NCBI GenBank assembly: GCA_015179045.1 | Contig: WHUZ01000002.1 | Span: 2,542,001-2,606,000 of the forward strand | Direction of reading: 5' to 3' | Origin: Kalaharituber pfeilii | Taxonomy: Eukaryota > Ascomycota > Pezizomycetes > Pezizales > Pezizaceae | Length of the DNA: 64,000 nucleotides | Shown here: positions 46,962 to 59,462 of the stretch, one piece after another | Position numbering within the stretch: position 1 is the first letter of the stretch | Layout: every line of letters begins with the position of its first letter | Translations under genes and position numbers: made by a program | Notes under the pieces: generated by a model | The model's input: the letters and a program-made list of their open reading frames with translations, nothing else | What the model was told of the DNA's origin: nothing | Databases searched by the model: none

Positions 46962-48223
46962 ATGGATATTGATAAGATTCCCATACCCACATTCTTAGCT
47001 CAGCAGAATGAAATTGCCCCTCCTGAGCTGCAGCCTCTCTTCTTGGAATTTGAAGACTATTGGGAACGGAAACTCTGGCACCAACTCACTGAAGTTCTGC
47101 TTCAATTCTATGCCCATCCTCTGAGTGGACCTCAGCGTATACCTATATACAAAAACTTCATCCTCTCTTTCTCTGGGAAAATCAATCAACTCAAACTTGT
47201 CACCTTAGGTCTGGCTGCAGCTGCCCAATGCAAAGGTATAGGAAACCACTTCACGCTTCGCAAACGAAAACTAATCGCTCAGAGCAGACTATGAGGAGGC
47301 GTTGGAGTTTATGACAGATGTTGCGGCAAAAGTCAATAAGCCTGCTTCTCAGGACGCATATGTGTACGCTACAGTTGAAACCGCACGGATTAAACTCTAC
47401 CTCAAAGATATGGATGGTTCACGGAAAGCCTTAGATGAAGCAGAGAAGATTCTGGACCGATTTGATTCGGTAGAATCAGTGGTTCATGCTTCATTCTATC
47501 GTGTGAACGCTGATTACTACAATGTAACCCCAACTATCATTACACTTGATTTGATTGGAATGCTAATCTTACTGAAATGTTAAGGCTAAACATGAATTCG
47601 CATCCTACTATAAGAACGCACTTCTTTATCTTGCTTGTATACAGATCACCGATCTTACTCCGGAGGAACTCCAAGAGCGAGCGTATAACCTCAGTATAGC
47701 CGCTTTGTTAGGGGAGACGATCTACAACTTTGGAGAGTTATTGCTTCATCCGATACTCGACAGTCTCAAAGACACTGAGCATTCTTGGTTACGAGATCTA
47801 CTGTTCGCCTTCAATGCTGGTGATCTCAACAAATTCAATGCTCTCGTTGTGCACTTTCCCAAACAACAACTCCTGGAACAAAAAACCTCTTTTCTGCGAG
47901 AGAAGATTATATTGAGCGCTTTGACTGAGGCCGTATTCCGAAGACCGCCACACGACAGAGCTATGAGCTTCCAGACCATTTTGCAAGAAACGAGGGTATT
48001 CCCAGAGGAAGTGGAGTATATGCTAATGAAGGCATTGAGTTTGGGTCTTATAAAAGGCTCAATTGATCAAGTTGCGGAGGTGGCAAGGATTTCATGGGTT
48101 CAGCCGAAGGTGCTGGATAAAAATCAAATTGAGAATATGAGACGGAATTTGCAGGAGTGGGATACAAGCGTGAATAAGCTTGGTTTATGGATGGAAAGCA
48201 AACTGGAGATGACAGAAGCTTAG
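46962..48223 (+). CDS. RPN9: 26S proteasome lid subunit Rpn9
   Basis: Three exons, 46962-47235, 47288-47523 and 47585-48223, give 382 aa. Rpn9 (PSMD13) is a PCI-domain lid subunit of the 19S regulatory particle. The N-terminal helical repeats include ELQPLFLEFEDYWERKLWHQ and YATVETARIKLYLKD. SYYKNALLYLACIQ follows, and the PCI winged helix ends with SLGLIKGSIDQV and VSWVQPKVLD-like ISWVQPKVLD. The splices restore QCKDYEEALEF and ADYYNAKHEFASYYK exactly as in the family. Size is close to yeast Rpn9 (393 aa). Confidence 0.95.
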
Positions 48224-48382
48224 AGAATGTTAGGGATTCGGCACAAGACAGATATATCAATAGCTCTGATACTAGCCACCGTTGCTTACATTGTGACCAT
48301 GAACATCATGTGGGGAAAGTTAAATCAGTTACTTCGGGATATGATGACATACAGATTCCATTGCCAGTTCTATTGTTTTCCT

Positions 48383-49874
48383 CTATGTTTTAATGAATTC
48401 ACGGAGATCCGAATCAGTCAACTCTACTTTTCCATTCACCACAGTTGCTGTTTTCAGTGCAGCAGGAGATAATCCAACTTTTGGTGCTGAATTAGCCTTG
48501 TGCGTAGCTTTCTTCAACCTATCAATCTGCTTTTCCAATTCCGCCAAAGTTTCCGGTTCTGTAACAGCAACATCCTGTGCCTCCTGCTTTGTAATGATAT
48601 CCGTTATTTTACTGGCTCGGGATTGAATAAGTATCGTAACAGGGCCCTGGAATTGGAGGAATTCCTAAGTAGCCAACCATAGCTCGTTAAAATACATATA
48701 GAAAACTGTATTTTAGTACCGCTTTTGATACGCACCCTGTCACCCCAAATTATTCTTCTTGACCATATACGGACCTTCCATACTATTGTTGAGATGACCT
48801 GATATGTTTTCGTCGACGCTATCGCATGAAAGAAATCTTTCCCAAAGTTCATCTGTGGGAAGACATCCGACAACCTCGGTATCTGGAGCTTCAATGAGCT
48901 AGACTGCAATCTATAAGGCTGTGGTGGCTTAGGGGTGTTCCGAGAGTACGCAAGGAGGTTACTGGATCCCTCGATGTAAGCAAATCAATGAACTGGTAAG
49001 ATGGTCTGGATAAGTACTTTGGATGAACAATAAACTCTTCGCCGTCTTGTAATACCACCTGAAATAATTGACCCTTTCCCACTAAGGCTACAAGGCCTCT
49101 ACCTGAGATTTGAGAATTCCCCCAATGAGATAGACTCTTCCTTCGACCATCAGCAGTGGCTTCGTTGAAGATTGAGAGACTAAAAACATCTGACATACCA
49201 TCATCCTGTGTACTGTGGGCTTCACGGATATTGAGTGACCAGCCCATGCAAGCAAAGAGTCTTTCTGAGCAACTGTCCAATCTACAGTCCCCTCCAGGGC
49301 GATGACGGCAAAACTGGTATACGGTGTGTTTGTTGAAATCAAACATGTTAGAGGAGAGGTAGAAATGATCTGCACCACAGATAGAAATGTCAGATTTGTG
49401 AAAAGAACTCATTTTCTTACGATGAATAACGTACCCTCTGGTACAAAAATGGAATCCCCAGCATTGACCTCCGAAGAGGGCCTAATATAGACAAAGTTGA
49501 CACCACATTTTCTACTCTCCCATTCATGCCAACCAGCGTTCCGCGCCGAGAGTACAGTGCTGCAGAAGAGGGCAGTGAGACTGAAAGGAGGGAGTATGGT
49601 GCACCAAGATTTTCGAACTGGACATCTGATATTTCCAGAGCTTAGTATGACTCAAGGCGCAATTGATTTACAGTATACCTTGTGGAAATGGACCAGCTCC
49701 ACTAAGCTTAGGCACAGCGCGAGTTTGAGCGGACAGGTCGGTGGGCGGATGAATAGACGATGTCGAGGGCGCAGCAGAGACATGAATGCTTCGGTGTCTC
49801 GGTCCTGCACTGGAGCCGACAGGGCGCACCAAACCCCATTTCAGGACTGGGCTAATGCGGCGACTCGAGGCCAT
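48383..49874 (-). CDS. AIM24: mitochondrial AIM24 family protein
   Basis: Six exons, 49679-49874, 49435-49640, 49199-49369, 49018-49136, 48736-48961 and 48383-48664, give 399 aa. The chosen ATG at 49874 ([14 protein letters not shown]) gives a mitochondrial presequence; another ATG exists 49 codons upstream. The TRAP-like beta-sandwich domain shows [59 protein letters not shown] and GEEFIVHP. The C-terminus carries [14 protein letters not shown] and a predicted coiled coil ([16 protein letters not shown]). Aim24 is an inner-membrane protein linked to MICOS stability in yeast. Three exon borders in the middle are supported only by conserved sequence and phase. Confidence 0.9.
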
Positions 49875-50388
49875 AGATCGGGTTGAATTGCCTTGAACAA
49901 AAGTCACGATTGATGTTGTAAGTGGTGCAGGGATGTAGACCAGCCGAAATTTTGATATCGATATGCTCGGATTAGAAAAGCTTGGTTCAGGTTCGATCCG
50001 ATCACTGAGCAATCTCCGCATCCACAATACTGAATTGGATTTGTACTTCTTCTAGTTTTGCGCACCGCAACTCCGACCCCTGGCGAGGCATTCTATGAGA
50101 TTGGGATAAATGGAGAGGAAGTACGCCTGAGAGTTGTCACAATGCTGAGAAGTTGTTTAAGATGCTCAAAACGGCATAGACCCAGAGGCTTATCTTAGCC
50201 GGGGAGCAGTCGTCATGATCCCTGTTTCTAATGGCTTAACTGCGCAGGCTTACCCTGAAAAGCCTGACTAAGCGAGGACCTCAATTGAACCGCAGATAGA
50301 TCCTACGATTCTACAAATATGGCAGTCATCTCGGCACGGAACTACGTTTCGCCTACTTAAATGCTCATATGAAGCCGCGCAAGCAATC
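49875..50388. promoter_or_regulatory. divergent promoter region, AIM24 (-) and ATM1 (+)
   Basis: 514 bp separate two mitochondrial genes. The minus-strand frame upstream of the AIM24 ATG stays open into this region, so a longer AIM24 N-terminus is possible. Confidence 0.4.
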
Positions 50389-53074
50389 ATGATATCCCAG
50401 CGGCTGCTCCATCGCCCGCTGACAAACCCCTCGTCCCTCAGAAGCCAATTGTTCCCGCCGATCCCGCGACGTACCTGGAAGCCATCCAATGCATCAATTC
50501 GGTATTTCTGCTCAGCTAGGATACTGTATAATCAGAAAACGGGTGATGAGATTCCTACGAAGTCTTCACTAACAGCTACTGCGCCTTCTGCGTCCAAACT
50601 TGGGAGTCTGAAGCCCGAGTTACTGTCAGAGACCATATTGTCGAACAAGGAGCAACGAAAGGCCGACTGGGCTATTATGCGAGAGATGGCAAAGTATTTA
50701 TGGCCAAGGGTTTGTCGGATGGGCATCTCACTGGAGCCTTGTTCATATGGCTGATAAGGACAATTAGGATAATTTTGGGGTTAAAGTCAGGGTTGGGCTT
50801 TCTTTGGGGCTCTTGGTTGGCGCAAAGGTACAGTGTGCATATACATGTTGATTCCGTATTCACAGGTGAATTGACAACATTGCAATAGGTACTCAACGTG
50901 CAAGTTCCTTTCTACTTTAAAAGTATTGTGGACTCTATGAATGTGGACTTTCTAGCTATTGGTGGGACGGTATGGACTGTAGCTGGGTCAGTGATTATTG
51001 CATGTAGGTCTACTGAATACCATAACCATTCTGGATGCTGATAGCCAAGAGAAGATGGCCTCTCTCGTATAGGAGCAACATTATTTCAAGAGATTCGAAA
51101 CGCGGTTTTTGCAAACGTCGCCCAAACAGCTATACGACGAGTAGCCTGCAATGTTTTTGGCCATTTGTTAAAATTAGACCTCAACTTCCATCTGGCCAAG
51201 CAGACCGGAGGGCTAACTCGAGCTATTGACCGAGGCACCAAAGGAATAAGCTTCTTGCTCACTTCGATGGTCTTTCATATTTTACCTATCATGCTGGAAA
51301 TTACGATGGTTTGCGGAATCTTGGTATGTATCAATGTCATTGGCTTCTATTTTTGATTTCTGATGGGGCGTAGACATACAAATATGGCAGCTCTTATGCA
51401 GTTGTAACTGCCCTTACGATGGCAGCGTACACAGCATTCACAATAACTACAACCTCCTGGCGAACGAAGTTCCGGAAACAAGCGAATGCTGCTGATAACC
51501 GAGCTGCTACCGTTGCCGTTGACTCTTTGTTGAACTACGACGCTGTAAAGGTGAGGTTGTTCTCAGTATCCCATCACGATCACTGCTGACAATCTTCTTA
51601 TAGCACTTCAACAGTGAAAAGTTTGAGGTCATGCGCTATGATGAAGCCCTCAAAGCCTATGAGAAGGCTTCTATCAAGGTCGCAACGTCATTGGCCTTCC
51701 TAAACTCTGGGCAGAACATAATCTTCTCATCTGCACTTACTACCATGATGTATTTGGCAGCCAAAGGTGTACTCGCTGGGAATTTGACCGTCGGTGATCT
51801 TGTTATGATTAATCAACTTGTCTTCCAGCTTTCTGTGCCACTGAACTTCTTAGGCACTGTATACAGAGAGCTCAGGCAATCCCTACTAGACATGGAAACA
51901 CTATTCAACCTACAAAAAGTCAATGTATCAATACAGGTAAGACATTTATAGTGATCTTTCTGTATTGGGCGCTCATAGTAACAATCGTTAGGATTCTCCG
52001 AATGCAAAGCCCCTTCAGTTCAAAGGGGGTGAGATTAGGTTCGAGAACGTCACATTTGGGTATCATCCTGACAGGCCAATCCTGAAAAATGTCAGCTTTA
52101 CAATACCAGCTGGTAAGAAAACTGCAATTGTTGGACCAAGTGGTTGTGGGTATGCTGTTCAGTTATTCCATTACCCAGTCAAAGAAGCTAAACCTTTCTA
52201 GTAAATCCACAATATTGAGGCTTTTGTTCCGATCATATGATGTCCAGGGAGGGCGCATCCTGATTGACGAGCAGGATATCAGGGATGTGACTTTGGAGTC
52301 CCTGCGGAGGAGCATTGGAGTGGTTCCTCAAGATACTCCTCTTTTTAAACAACACAATTGAGTTCAATGTTCGTTACGGTCGGATTGATTGCAGTGAGGA
52401 TGAAATTATTGCCGTGGCGAAAAGGGCGAAAATCCATGATACCATATCCAAACTCCCTGCGGGCTATCAAACTAAGGTTGGAGAGCGTGGAATGATGATA
52501 TCAGGTAAGAACCAAGGTCATTCGGTAGGATGTCTACTGAACTAGTATCAGGAGGGGAAAAACAGAGATTAGCTGTTTCACGATTGCTACTGAAGGATCC
52601 TCCGTTGCTGTTTTTTCGATGAGGCAGTAAGTCCTTCACTACAGGTGCATTTGTTTCATCCGGTCTCTGACATCTTTAGTAGACATCAGCACTTGATACT
52701 CATACAGAGCAATCGCTTTTGCAAAACATTAGCAGCATTCTTAAAGAGAAGCAGCGGACCAGTATCTTTGTTGCCCACAGACTTAAAACTATCTATGACA
52801 GCGGTAAGTGTTTGACGTGTATATCCGCGGGTTGAAGCTAATTCTTGAGCCATATGAAGATCAAATCATCGTGTTAAAGGAGGGAGTCGTTGCAGAGAAG
52901 CCCGGCGCACATAATCAACTCATCGATGCTGGTGGCGAGTACTCCAAATTATGGGCAGGTAAGCGGCATCCCTGGACTACGTTTCTGTGACAGCTATCTA
53001 ACCAAGTCCTGCGTGAAGCCCAGGAAACTGTCATGGGCGCAAGAAGCGGGCAGGAGAAAGTGATGAATCTCTGA
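50389..53074 (+). CDS. ATM1: mitochondrial ABC transporter Atm1, with two apparent +1 frameshifts
   Basis: Twelve exons: 50389-50709, 50768-50827, 50889-51003, 51055-51323, 51374-51550, 51604-51936, 51992-52149, 52202-52504, 52552-52626, 52683-52803, 52860-52958, 53019-53074. They give about 694 aa after discounting two extra bases. Atm1 exports a glutathione/sulfur species from mitochondria for cytosolic Fe-S assembly. A presequence and six membrane helices are followed by the nucleotide-binding domain: Walker A GPSGCGKST (split by an intron), Q-loop VVPQDTPLF, signature [12 protein letters not shown], Walker B LLFFDEATSALD, H-loop VAHRL. Exon 8 has one base too many at CTTTTTAAAC (52341-52350). 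Exon 9 has six T (52611-52616) where five would read FFDEA. Both lie in homopolymers. Confidence 0.92.
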
Positions 53075-53490
53075 ACTTTTTAACGCGCCATATAAAGTCA
53101 TGCTCAAAGAAAACAAGCAAAATAGAGATAAATTGGAGGCACCTTGCAGCAGGGTCCAGCCTGCCTCATGGAGATGCGTGCAGGTAGTGACGAGACTAGC
53201 ATGCAGTTTACTCACTTGTTCACTGGTGAACCTAGTCTGGTTGGCACGACCCTCGACCGGATGGTGAACCATGCATGCTGCTTGAGCGATCCCCGCAAGC
53301 AAACTGATTCCATTGCGCTACCCTTCTGTGTGTCCATACGTACTGTACGATCCCGCGCATCCCTAGCAGCGCCGGCAGCTTGGCGCTGCGGCAGCGGGTA
53401 TGCCGCAGCCATGTGCGTAAGCACCCCACTCAGGTGTAGGAACTGCCATAGGAGGGGGACACAGGTGGGAGTGCGAGAGACGATGCTAGA

Positions 53491-53538
<48 letters not shown>

Positions 53539-54405
53539 GCAATTTATTTAAGATGGGTTGGTAGTGAGAAAACGTCGAATCAGTGCAGGGTCAATTTCGA
53601 TGCCACCTGAATAGCAGCTTGGAAATCCAAAACCTGCTTATGCATTCCCATCAAAACCGCGTGTCTAAGTGGGCATGAATATGACGGTGAGAAGCTTAAG
53701 TTTCAAGTTACAACCCCCGCGCGCCGAGAAGAGCCTAAAAAGATATGTTTACTCCAAATGTAAAGAGAAAAAAAATATCCATGGTCCTGGGATGAATCTG
53801 CATGTCTCATACACTAAAGCGACAATTTGGCATCAATGTCAAGGTTGCAACTGGGACGATGCAGAGTACTGTAATGAATATGACGTAGTACAGCGTTTAC
53901 ACCAACGCCATAGTTCTGACTACACGTACAGTAATAGTCAAAACATGAGATATAACACGCTACACATTACTGTTCAATACTTATATGAACATCTCCATCT
54001 GCTTTCTCACTTGGGGTTGTGACTTCTCCGAGAAAGTTTTTGTTACGGAATTTTGAAACAGAGATAATTGTACAGTACAAGATGGCCAGTCAAGCCATTG
54101 AATCAGGTTCGTCGAGTTCGCCCTGTGGTTCCGTGTCGAGCTGTGTCCTCTTGGTAATTTCTTGAAATATATTGTCCAACAGTTTCTGAAGGTCATTCAT
54201 GATGCAGAGCGCCAATCGTCCCCACACCGCCGTTTCCGTAGGGACGACGCAAGTGTTCGCCAACGCGATGCCAGCAGGACTGATACTGGCCTGGCAATTC
54301 ACATGGCTCATGGACTAGATCCCAGTAGAGCTTCAACGTGGGCTGATGCTTCGTTCCGTGGCTTGACATATGCCATTTGAATGCTGACTTCTCATGCCAT
54401 AATAG
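53075..54405. other. intergenic with a ~42-nt poly-T tract
   Basis: 1.3 kb between ATM1 and the aminotransferase. A run of about 42 T lies at 53493-53534. The N-terminal exon or exons of the aminotransferase probably lie in its last part (54080-54400), but I could not fix them. Minus-strand frames at 54090-54311 look partly protein-like but have no recognisable family. Confidence 0.5.
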
Positions 54406-56169
54406 CGGAGTTGTATGGACAACGGACAGAGCCTATGAACATGGCTTCATGGAGCATCCAGAGGAATGGGGAAATCTTGGGCAAGGAGCGCCGTATATAT
54501 AATCCTATGCAGCATGAATTATGAGGGGAAAAGCTGATCGTGGAACTCCAACATTAGAGAAGTAGAGGATATCCCTCACTCATTCCACCGTCCATTGACA
54601 ATTGATGTTTCTGTTTCTTCGCGGGAGTATGGACCAACTGGAGGTATTAGACCCCTCAGAGAGGCAGTAGCACATCTATATAATGTGCAGTTTCGGGATG
54701 GCAAGTGGAATAGCAAATACACGTGGGAGAATGTCTGTATTGTGCCAGGTGGAAGAGCCGGGTTAATTCGAATTGCGGCTGTGATCGGCAATACGCTGCT
54801 ATCGTAAGTACGAACTTGAGAATGGATTAGGGTAACTGGAGCTAATATGCCTAATCACAAGATACTTCATCCCGGACTATACCGCATACAGCGAGATGCT
54901 GGGCATATTCAAGAATTTTGTAGCTGTTCCAGTCCCATTGAACGAGGGGGATAAATACAGTCTACATCCGCAGTTCGTGAGAGAGGAAATAAAGAGAGGA
55001 GTGTCGGTGATCTTGACCAGCAATCCCCGAAATCCCACGGTGTGCAAATTCAGAAAAATATCCATTTAGGTTAATGAGCTGACTATTTTTATAGGGAATG
55101 GTAGTTAAAGGGAAACAGTTGGAAGAGCTTCAAGATATATGCAGGCAGAAAGCAACTTTGATCATGGACGAATTTTATAGCGGGTATTATTATGGGAGTG
55201 GGTGTGACGGGACAACAATCTCTGCAGCGGCAAATGTCCATGGTGAGCGAGCATAACATGCCTAAAGAGAGACACAAGCTTATTGTTGATATATGTGAGT
55301 TAGATGTTGACATGGACGATGTCTTAATTGTTGACGGGCTCACTAAAAGATTTAGGCTACCGGGGTGGAGAATAGCTGCTGGTTACCCTGAATCTGATTA
55401 CCGCTCAGGAAAAATGGACTAACCTATTGATAGTGGATCATTGGTCCTAAAGCCTTCATAAAAGCATTGAGTTCATGCGGCTCTTACCTTGATGGTGGTG
55501 CCAATGTGCCATTTCAGGAAGTGGCGGTGAAGATCTTAACGCCAGAGTTGGTGCAAAACGAGATGGCAGTTCTACAGAGGCATTTCAGGGATAAACGGGA
55601 CTATATGCTAGGAAGGCTCGAGAAGATGGGATTACGTGTGAAGGTGAGTGCAGACGCAAATTAGAGAGTAGCTTATATTGGGCAGCTGATGGAGACGTAG
55701 TATGTGCCTGATTCAACATTTTATGTAAGTACTGGCTGTATCTTGATAAGAAAGGACATTGAACTGACGATAGATTTTGTAACAGATCTGGCTGGATCGT
55801 AAGGAGCCCCTTTTCCCGAATTTAGAGCCCTTCTGATTGAAAGATTAAAAAAAAAAAAAACTGCAACAACCTCCTAAACATTAATCATGTATTATAGTAT
55901 CCAAGCTCCCAAGAACTATTCATCATGGCCTCGGCTTCTTCGAGGAGTGTCTCAAGGAAAAGGTGACTGTCGTGCCTGGAATCTTCTTCGACATCAACCC
56001 CAGTAAGAGGAGAGATCTATTTGATTCTCCCTGTCATCACTTTGTGCGACTAAGTTATGGGCCGAGAATGGATCTGCTGGAGAAGGGATTAAATGGAATT
56101 GACAGGGTACTTAGAAAGTTAGAGATGCATCCCCCGCCCCCCCAACTCTGTTGTTGTGGATATGGCTAA
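54406..56169 (+). CDS. class I/II PLP-dependent aminotransferase (5' end unresolved)
   Basis: Nine exons are supported: 54406-54492, 54558-54803, 54862-55039, 55095-55242, 55304-55377, 55434-55643, 55701-55724, 55786-55798 (13 nt), 55898-56169. They give about 417 residues. The initiator Met was not located and probably lies in a short upstream exon. Fold-type I motifs are EWGNLGQGAP, YGPTGGIRPLREAVAHLY, VCIVPGGRAGL, SNPRNPT, the Schiff-base lysine in DGLTKRFRLPGWR, and the C-terminal Arg in VRLSYGP. The fungal subfamily shares the GFFEECLKEKVTVVPGIFFDINPS tail-piece (here within 55930-56010). Substrate is unknown. The intron after 55377 has no GT in phase; the frame-preserving donor would be GCTGGT, which is poor, so local decay or a sequence error is possible. 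Confidence 0.8.
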
Positions 56170-56374
56170 CCTGCAGTGTTCCGTTTCGAAGACATGGATA
56201 CATTAAGGAGAAGGCAGCTGCTGGTAATGGCGATGAGTTCTTGTAACATGGATTGTTTAAGCATGTATAGTAGTGAAGCGGCTGGTAACAAGAATAAGTA
56301 ACGAAAGTGGAGTGAAGCATAAAGCTAAGTACTTAACCTACCGCTAGTACCGGTCGAATTGAGATAACCGGATA
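56170..56374. other. 3' flank of the aminotransferase gene
   Basis: A short intergenic stretch leading into a dispersed repeat. No gene is present. Confidence 0.4.
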
Positions 56375-56605
56375 ATATTGAAAACTCCCTATACACCCGC
56401 CAGTTCCTGAAACTCACAATGAGCCCCTGCGTGCCCATTTCAATTAAAAAACCCCACAAGCCAGTCAAATTCCTCATGATACCCACTAGTTGCTTGTTTT
56501 CAAAAAGGAACAGCACCTCTTGCTTTGGGATTCACAGCACAACTCAGACTTTTCTCCACTGACCTAGTCCATCTGGAGCCCTGCACTAGTTGCTGCGAGG
56601 CGAAT
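56375..56605. repeat. dispersed repeat R2, copy 1
   Basis: Shares an ordered set of motifs with 59775-60000: CAGTTCCTGAAACTCACA, GAGCCCCTGCGTGCCCA, TTCAATTAAAAAA, CCTCATGATACCCACTAG, GCTTGTT, ACCTCTTGCTTTGG, and TCTGGAGCCC. No ORF or terminal repeats were recognised. Confidence 0.6.
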
Positions 56606-57045
56606 GGTCTGGTTGCAATACCTAAGTACCACTCTCACCTACTTCTCTGCTACGCCTTTCAACTCGTACGCTGTGGAATACCCTCAACTGCCTCTCCACC
56701 ATGGAACTCAACTCCTACAATTTGAAATTTACCCTCAAGCAATCTTGTCACGGAATTTTCAATTCTAGTGTTGGAAGGTCAAATATTCACATGGTAAAAA
56801 TGAATAATTGCTCCCTGTAGTATTCTGGTGTGATGATATTGTTTATGATGGGAGTGCCTTTGCTTCGTCACACTTCCATCAGCCTTGCAGGCAATAATAC
56901 TCAGCATAGCAATCAGTAATGATCAGAACCTCATTTATGTAAAACAATCAACAACCAATGCTTTAAATAGAAACACAGCTATGAACTCCTATCCCAATGC
57001 TGAGCTCAAACTCATGACTTTCAACTAGGATACTACAACTTCCTA
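56606..57045. other. intergenic
   Basis: No gene is seen between the repeat and the 3' end of the DUF155 gene. Confidence 0.4.
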
Positions 57046-58966
57046 TTATAACTCCTTTACCGAACCCCAGGCGCCTCGAAAGAGAGATATCAGTGCTGGT
57101 GGTTTCCTAGCGCTGAGAAGGCCGAAGCGAAGGATAACCTCGCTGCCTGTGACAAAGAGGGATATTACGATGAGTATGATGATGATCCAGGTTATTCCTG
57201 AATATGTAAGCCATTACTACCATATAAAGTAATCTCTAATCGAGGGAACTTACGGGACATGTTGGTATCTGCAATGGAGTCAGAAAGGATATCGGCCAGG
57301 TCCAAGAAGACACGGCAACGCTCATTGAGGACTAGAATTCGCTGCTTGATTTCGAGGTACTCGCGAACTGCAGAATATAGGGGATGCAGAGTTGGTTCAG
57401 CGTCCCAGAAGAATTCGGGAACATCAAGAACGTTGCTGGCTATATAGATGATTTTGCATTAATAGGTGTTAGAAGTTTGGGGAGAGGAGAATACTGACAT
57501 AGATTCACATCAACGCGCAGCTTGAACAACCTCCCGCTCATTTTGACGACGTCCTCTCTTCTCATACCAAGCTTGCCGGTTAGGGCAAGCTTCTTGGGGA
57601 TATGTTGCACTCCCAGCATGGTGATTGCCATACGCTCCTCGAATCGGCATAGTTTTGTGCTCTGCGCGATTGCATGAGATATAGCCAATTTGACCATGAT
57701 ATCTCCGGAACGTAGGGTTATCATGTCGTTGTAAATCTGTGAGTAGGTTAGAAATGTAGTCACATAGGTAAGGAAGTAGCTTTAGGGTAACGCACTCTTG
57801 GACTTCTAATCCTAGAGGAATACTCAAAATGGAACTCTTCTGTCTCGAACTCTTGCTCTCGCAATGGACCAGAAACAAGGGATGTTTTCGTCTCTGATAC
57901 AGCAAAAGTCAAATCGGCAAGGACGTCCTGCTCCCGATTAGCTACGGTTTAAGCACATTGGGTTTCGTATATGTAATAATTACCTTTTCTTGCCTTTCAG
58001 AGAAATTCCAAAACACCACCACTCCATAGGAGAAAATGAACATCTCAGCAAAAGCTTTCATCTCGTGCACTTCCATGGGCTCTGGAGACTGGCCTCTCGT
58101 CGACGGCCTATAACCCTCATGGTCGCGATGACCCCTTGTCGCAAACCGTTCAATATCTGGACTGCCAAGGCTCATGGCATTAGGCCCTTCAATGCCATCT
58201 TCTCTATACTCAAAATATCCTTCATGGTAGTCTCGTTGCTCGCTCCTCTCAATTTCTACATCCAGTACAGCTTTCCCCCCAGGGCTCTTAAGCACGGGGC
58301 TGCTTCTCACTCTGTAGCCGTCGGTCCCTGGCATCAATGGTAGGTGATAAGCAACATAGAGGCATTCATCATAGAGTTTCGTCCTTGCACTGTGCTTCTC
58401 CTTGAGAAATTTTGAAGTGGCCTGCAGCCGATATGCATCCGCTGTGCAAAAAGCTGTGACGCGTGAACACTTTTCAGCACGCCGATCTTTCGGCAGCCTC
58501 TCTGCGTATGATTTCCGAGGATATCGGCTCTCTTGCTCAAAAAAGTGATTGCGCTCATATTCCTCATCATCTCGAAGTGGCCCCTCGCCACTGTCCTCTT
58601 CAAAATCCCATCGGCCCCTGGGCTCGGAAGTTTCTGGTAATAGAACGAGTTTCTCACTGAGTTTTGATGATCTTATGGGTAAATTTTGCCCAACCAGTCT
58701 AGCTGCAAGGCGAGGGTCTGTAGGTCGAGATTGTGGCGGCCTTCGAATAGGGGGTAGACGTTGTTGGCCAGAAGGAATCTGGCTCGAGTCCTGAAGAACG
58801 TTGTCTACACTGATGAAGCGAATAGGCGGTTTCGGCTTTGGCTGCCGCTGATCTCTAGTATCGGTGACCTAGGACTTGTGAGAAAGAAGGCCCATATAGA
58901 AGGATCAAGGATCCCATCCGGACTCACCAGAACGGTAGGCCTGCGCTTGCTAGTTGGCAGAGACAT
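57046..58966 (-). CDS. DUF155 protein of the RMD1/RMD8 family
   Basis: Six exons, 58928-58966, 57984-58868, 57796-57927, 57499-57736, 57254-57439 and 57046-57197, give 543 aa. A disordered N-terminus (LPIRSSKLSEKLVLLPE) leads to the DUF155 domain: SRVTAFCTADAYRLQ, MFIFSYGVVVFWNFSERQEK, FETEEFHFEYSS, IYNDMITLRSGDIMVKLAIS and LDVPEFFWDAEP. A single membrane helix follows near the C-terminus (SRITWIIIILIVISLFVTG). Yeast Rmd1 and Rmd8 are required for meiotic nuclear division by genetic evidence, and human RMND1 is a mitochondrial relative. The biochemical role is unknown. An extra loop between the CTADAYRL and FSYGVVVFW motifs (around residues 175-250) is typical of fungal members. Confidence 0.9.
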
Positions 58967-59462
58967 TGTCGGGAGTTGTGAGTGTATGGGAGCGAGAATA
59001 AGAGGCTATCCGCCTAAACAAAAGAGAACACAGGCTCGAAATAGAAAGCTTGTGCTATATGCAAGAATTCTATGTATGCGAGAGGATGTAGAATTATCGG
59101 CAAGCAATTTTGTGGCGGCCTTGCACGTATGAAGTTAAAATCTGGGCAGACTCTGCCAGTTACCGTTAGAGCCGACGTTCGTGATTGAGATCCTAGTTCG
59201 AAACGCAGACCCACAACGCGGGGGCGTGCTAAACTTTTTTGGTTCGAATGCAGCAATGAAAGAAATCTCTACTCGCTAGATGCCTAAGTATTGGGACAGA
59301 TGACATACTGAATTTAGCTGCATTTTATTCGTGTTACAAGTAGGCATATTATAACAAAACACCCAAACGGTCAAAAAAAAACGACCTGGAAATCAAACTC
59401 CATGCCATTAGATGTTACTGTAAAGGATGTATTGTCCCGACTTTTTCAGTGTAACCTTCCCT
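58967..59462. other. intergenic
   Basis: The upstream side of the DUF155 gene. GTTCGAAACGC near 59195 resembles a lone pol III B box, but no tRNA fold surrounds it. Confidence 0.4.

Noticed and set aside
54090..54311. Minus-strand frame of 73 aa with helical look upstream of the aminotransferase
   Set aside because: No family recognised. It overlaps the region where the aminotransferase's first exon must lie.
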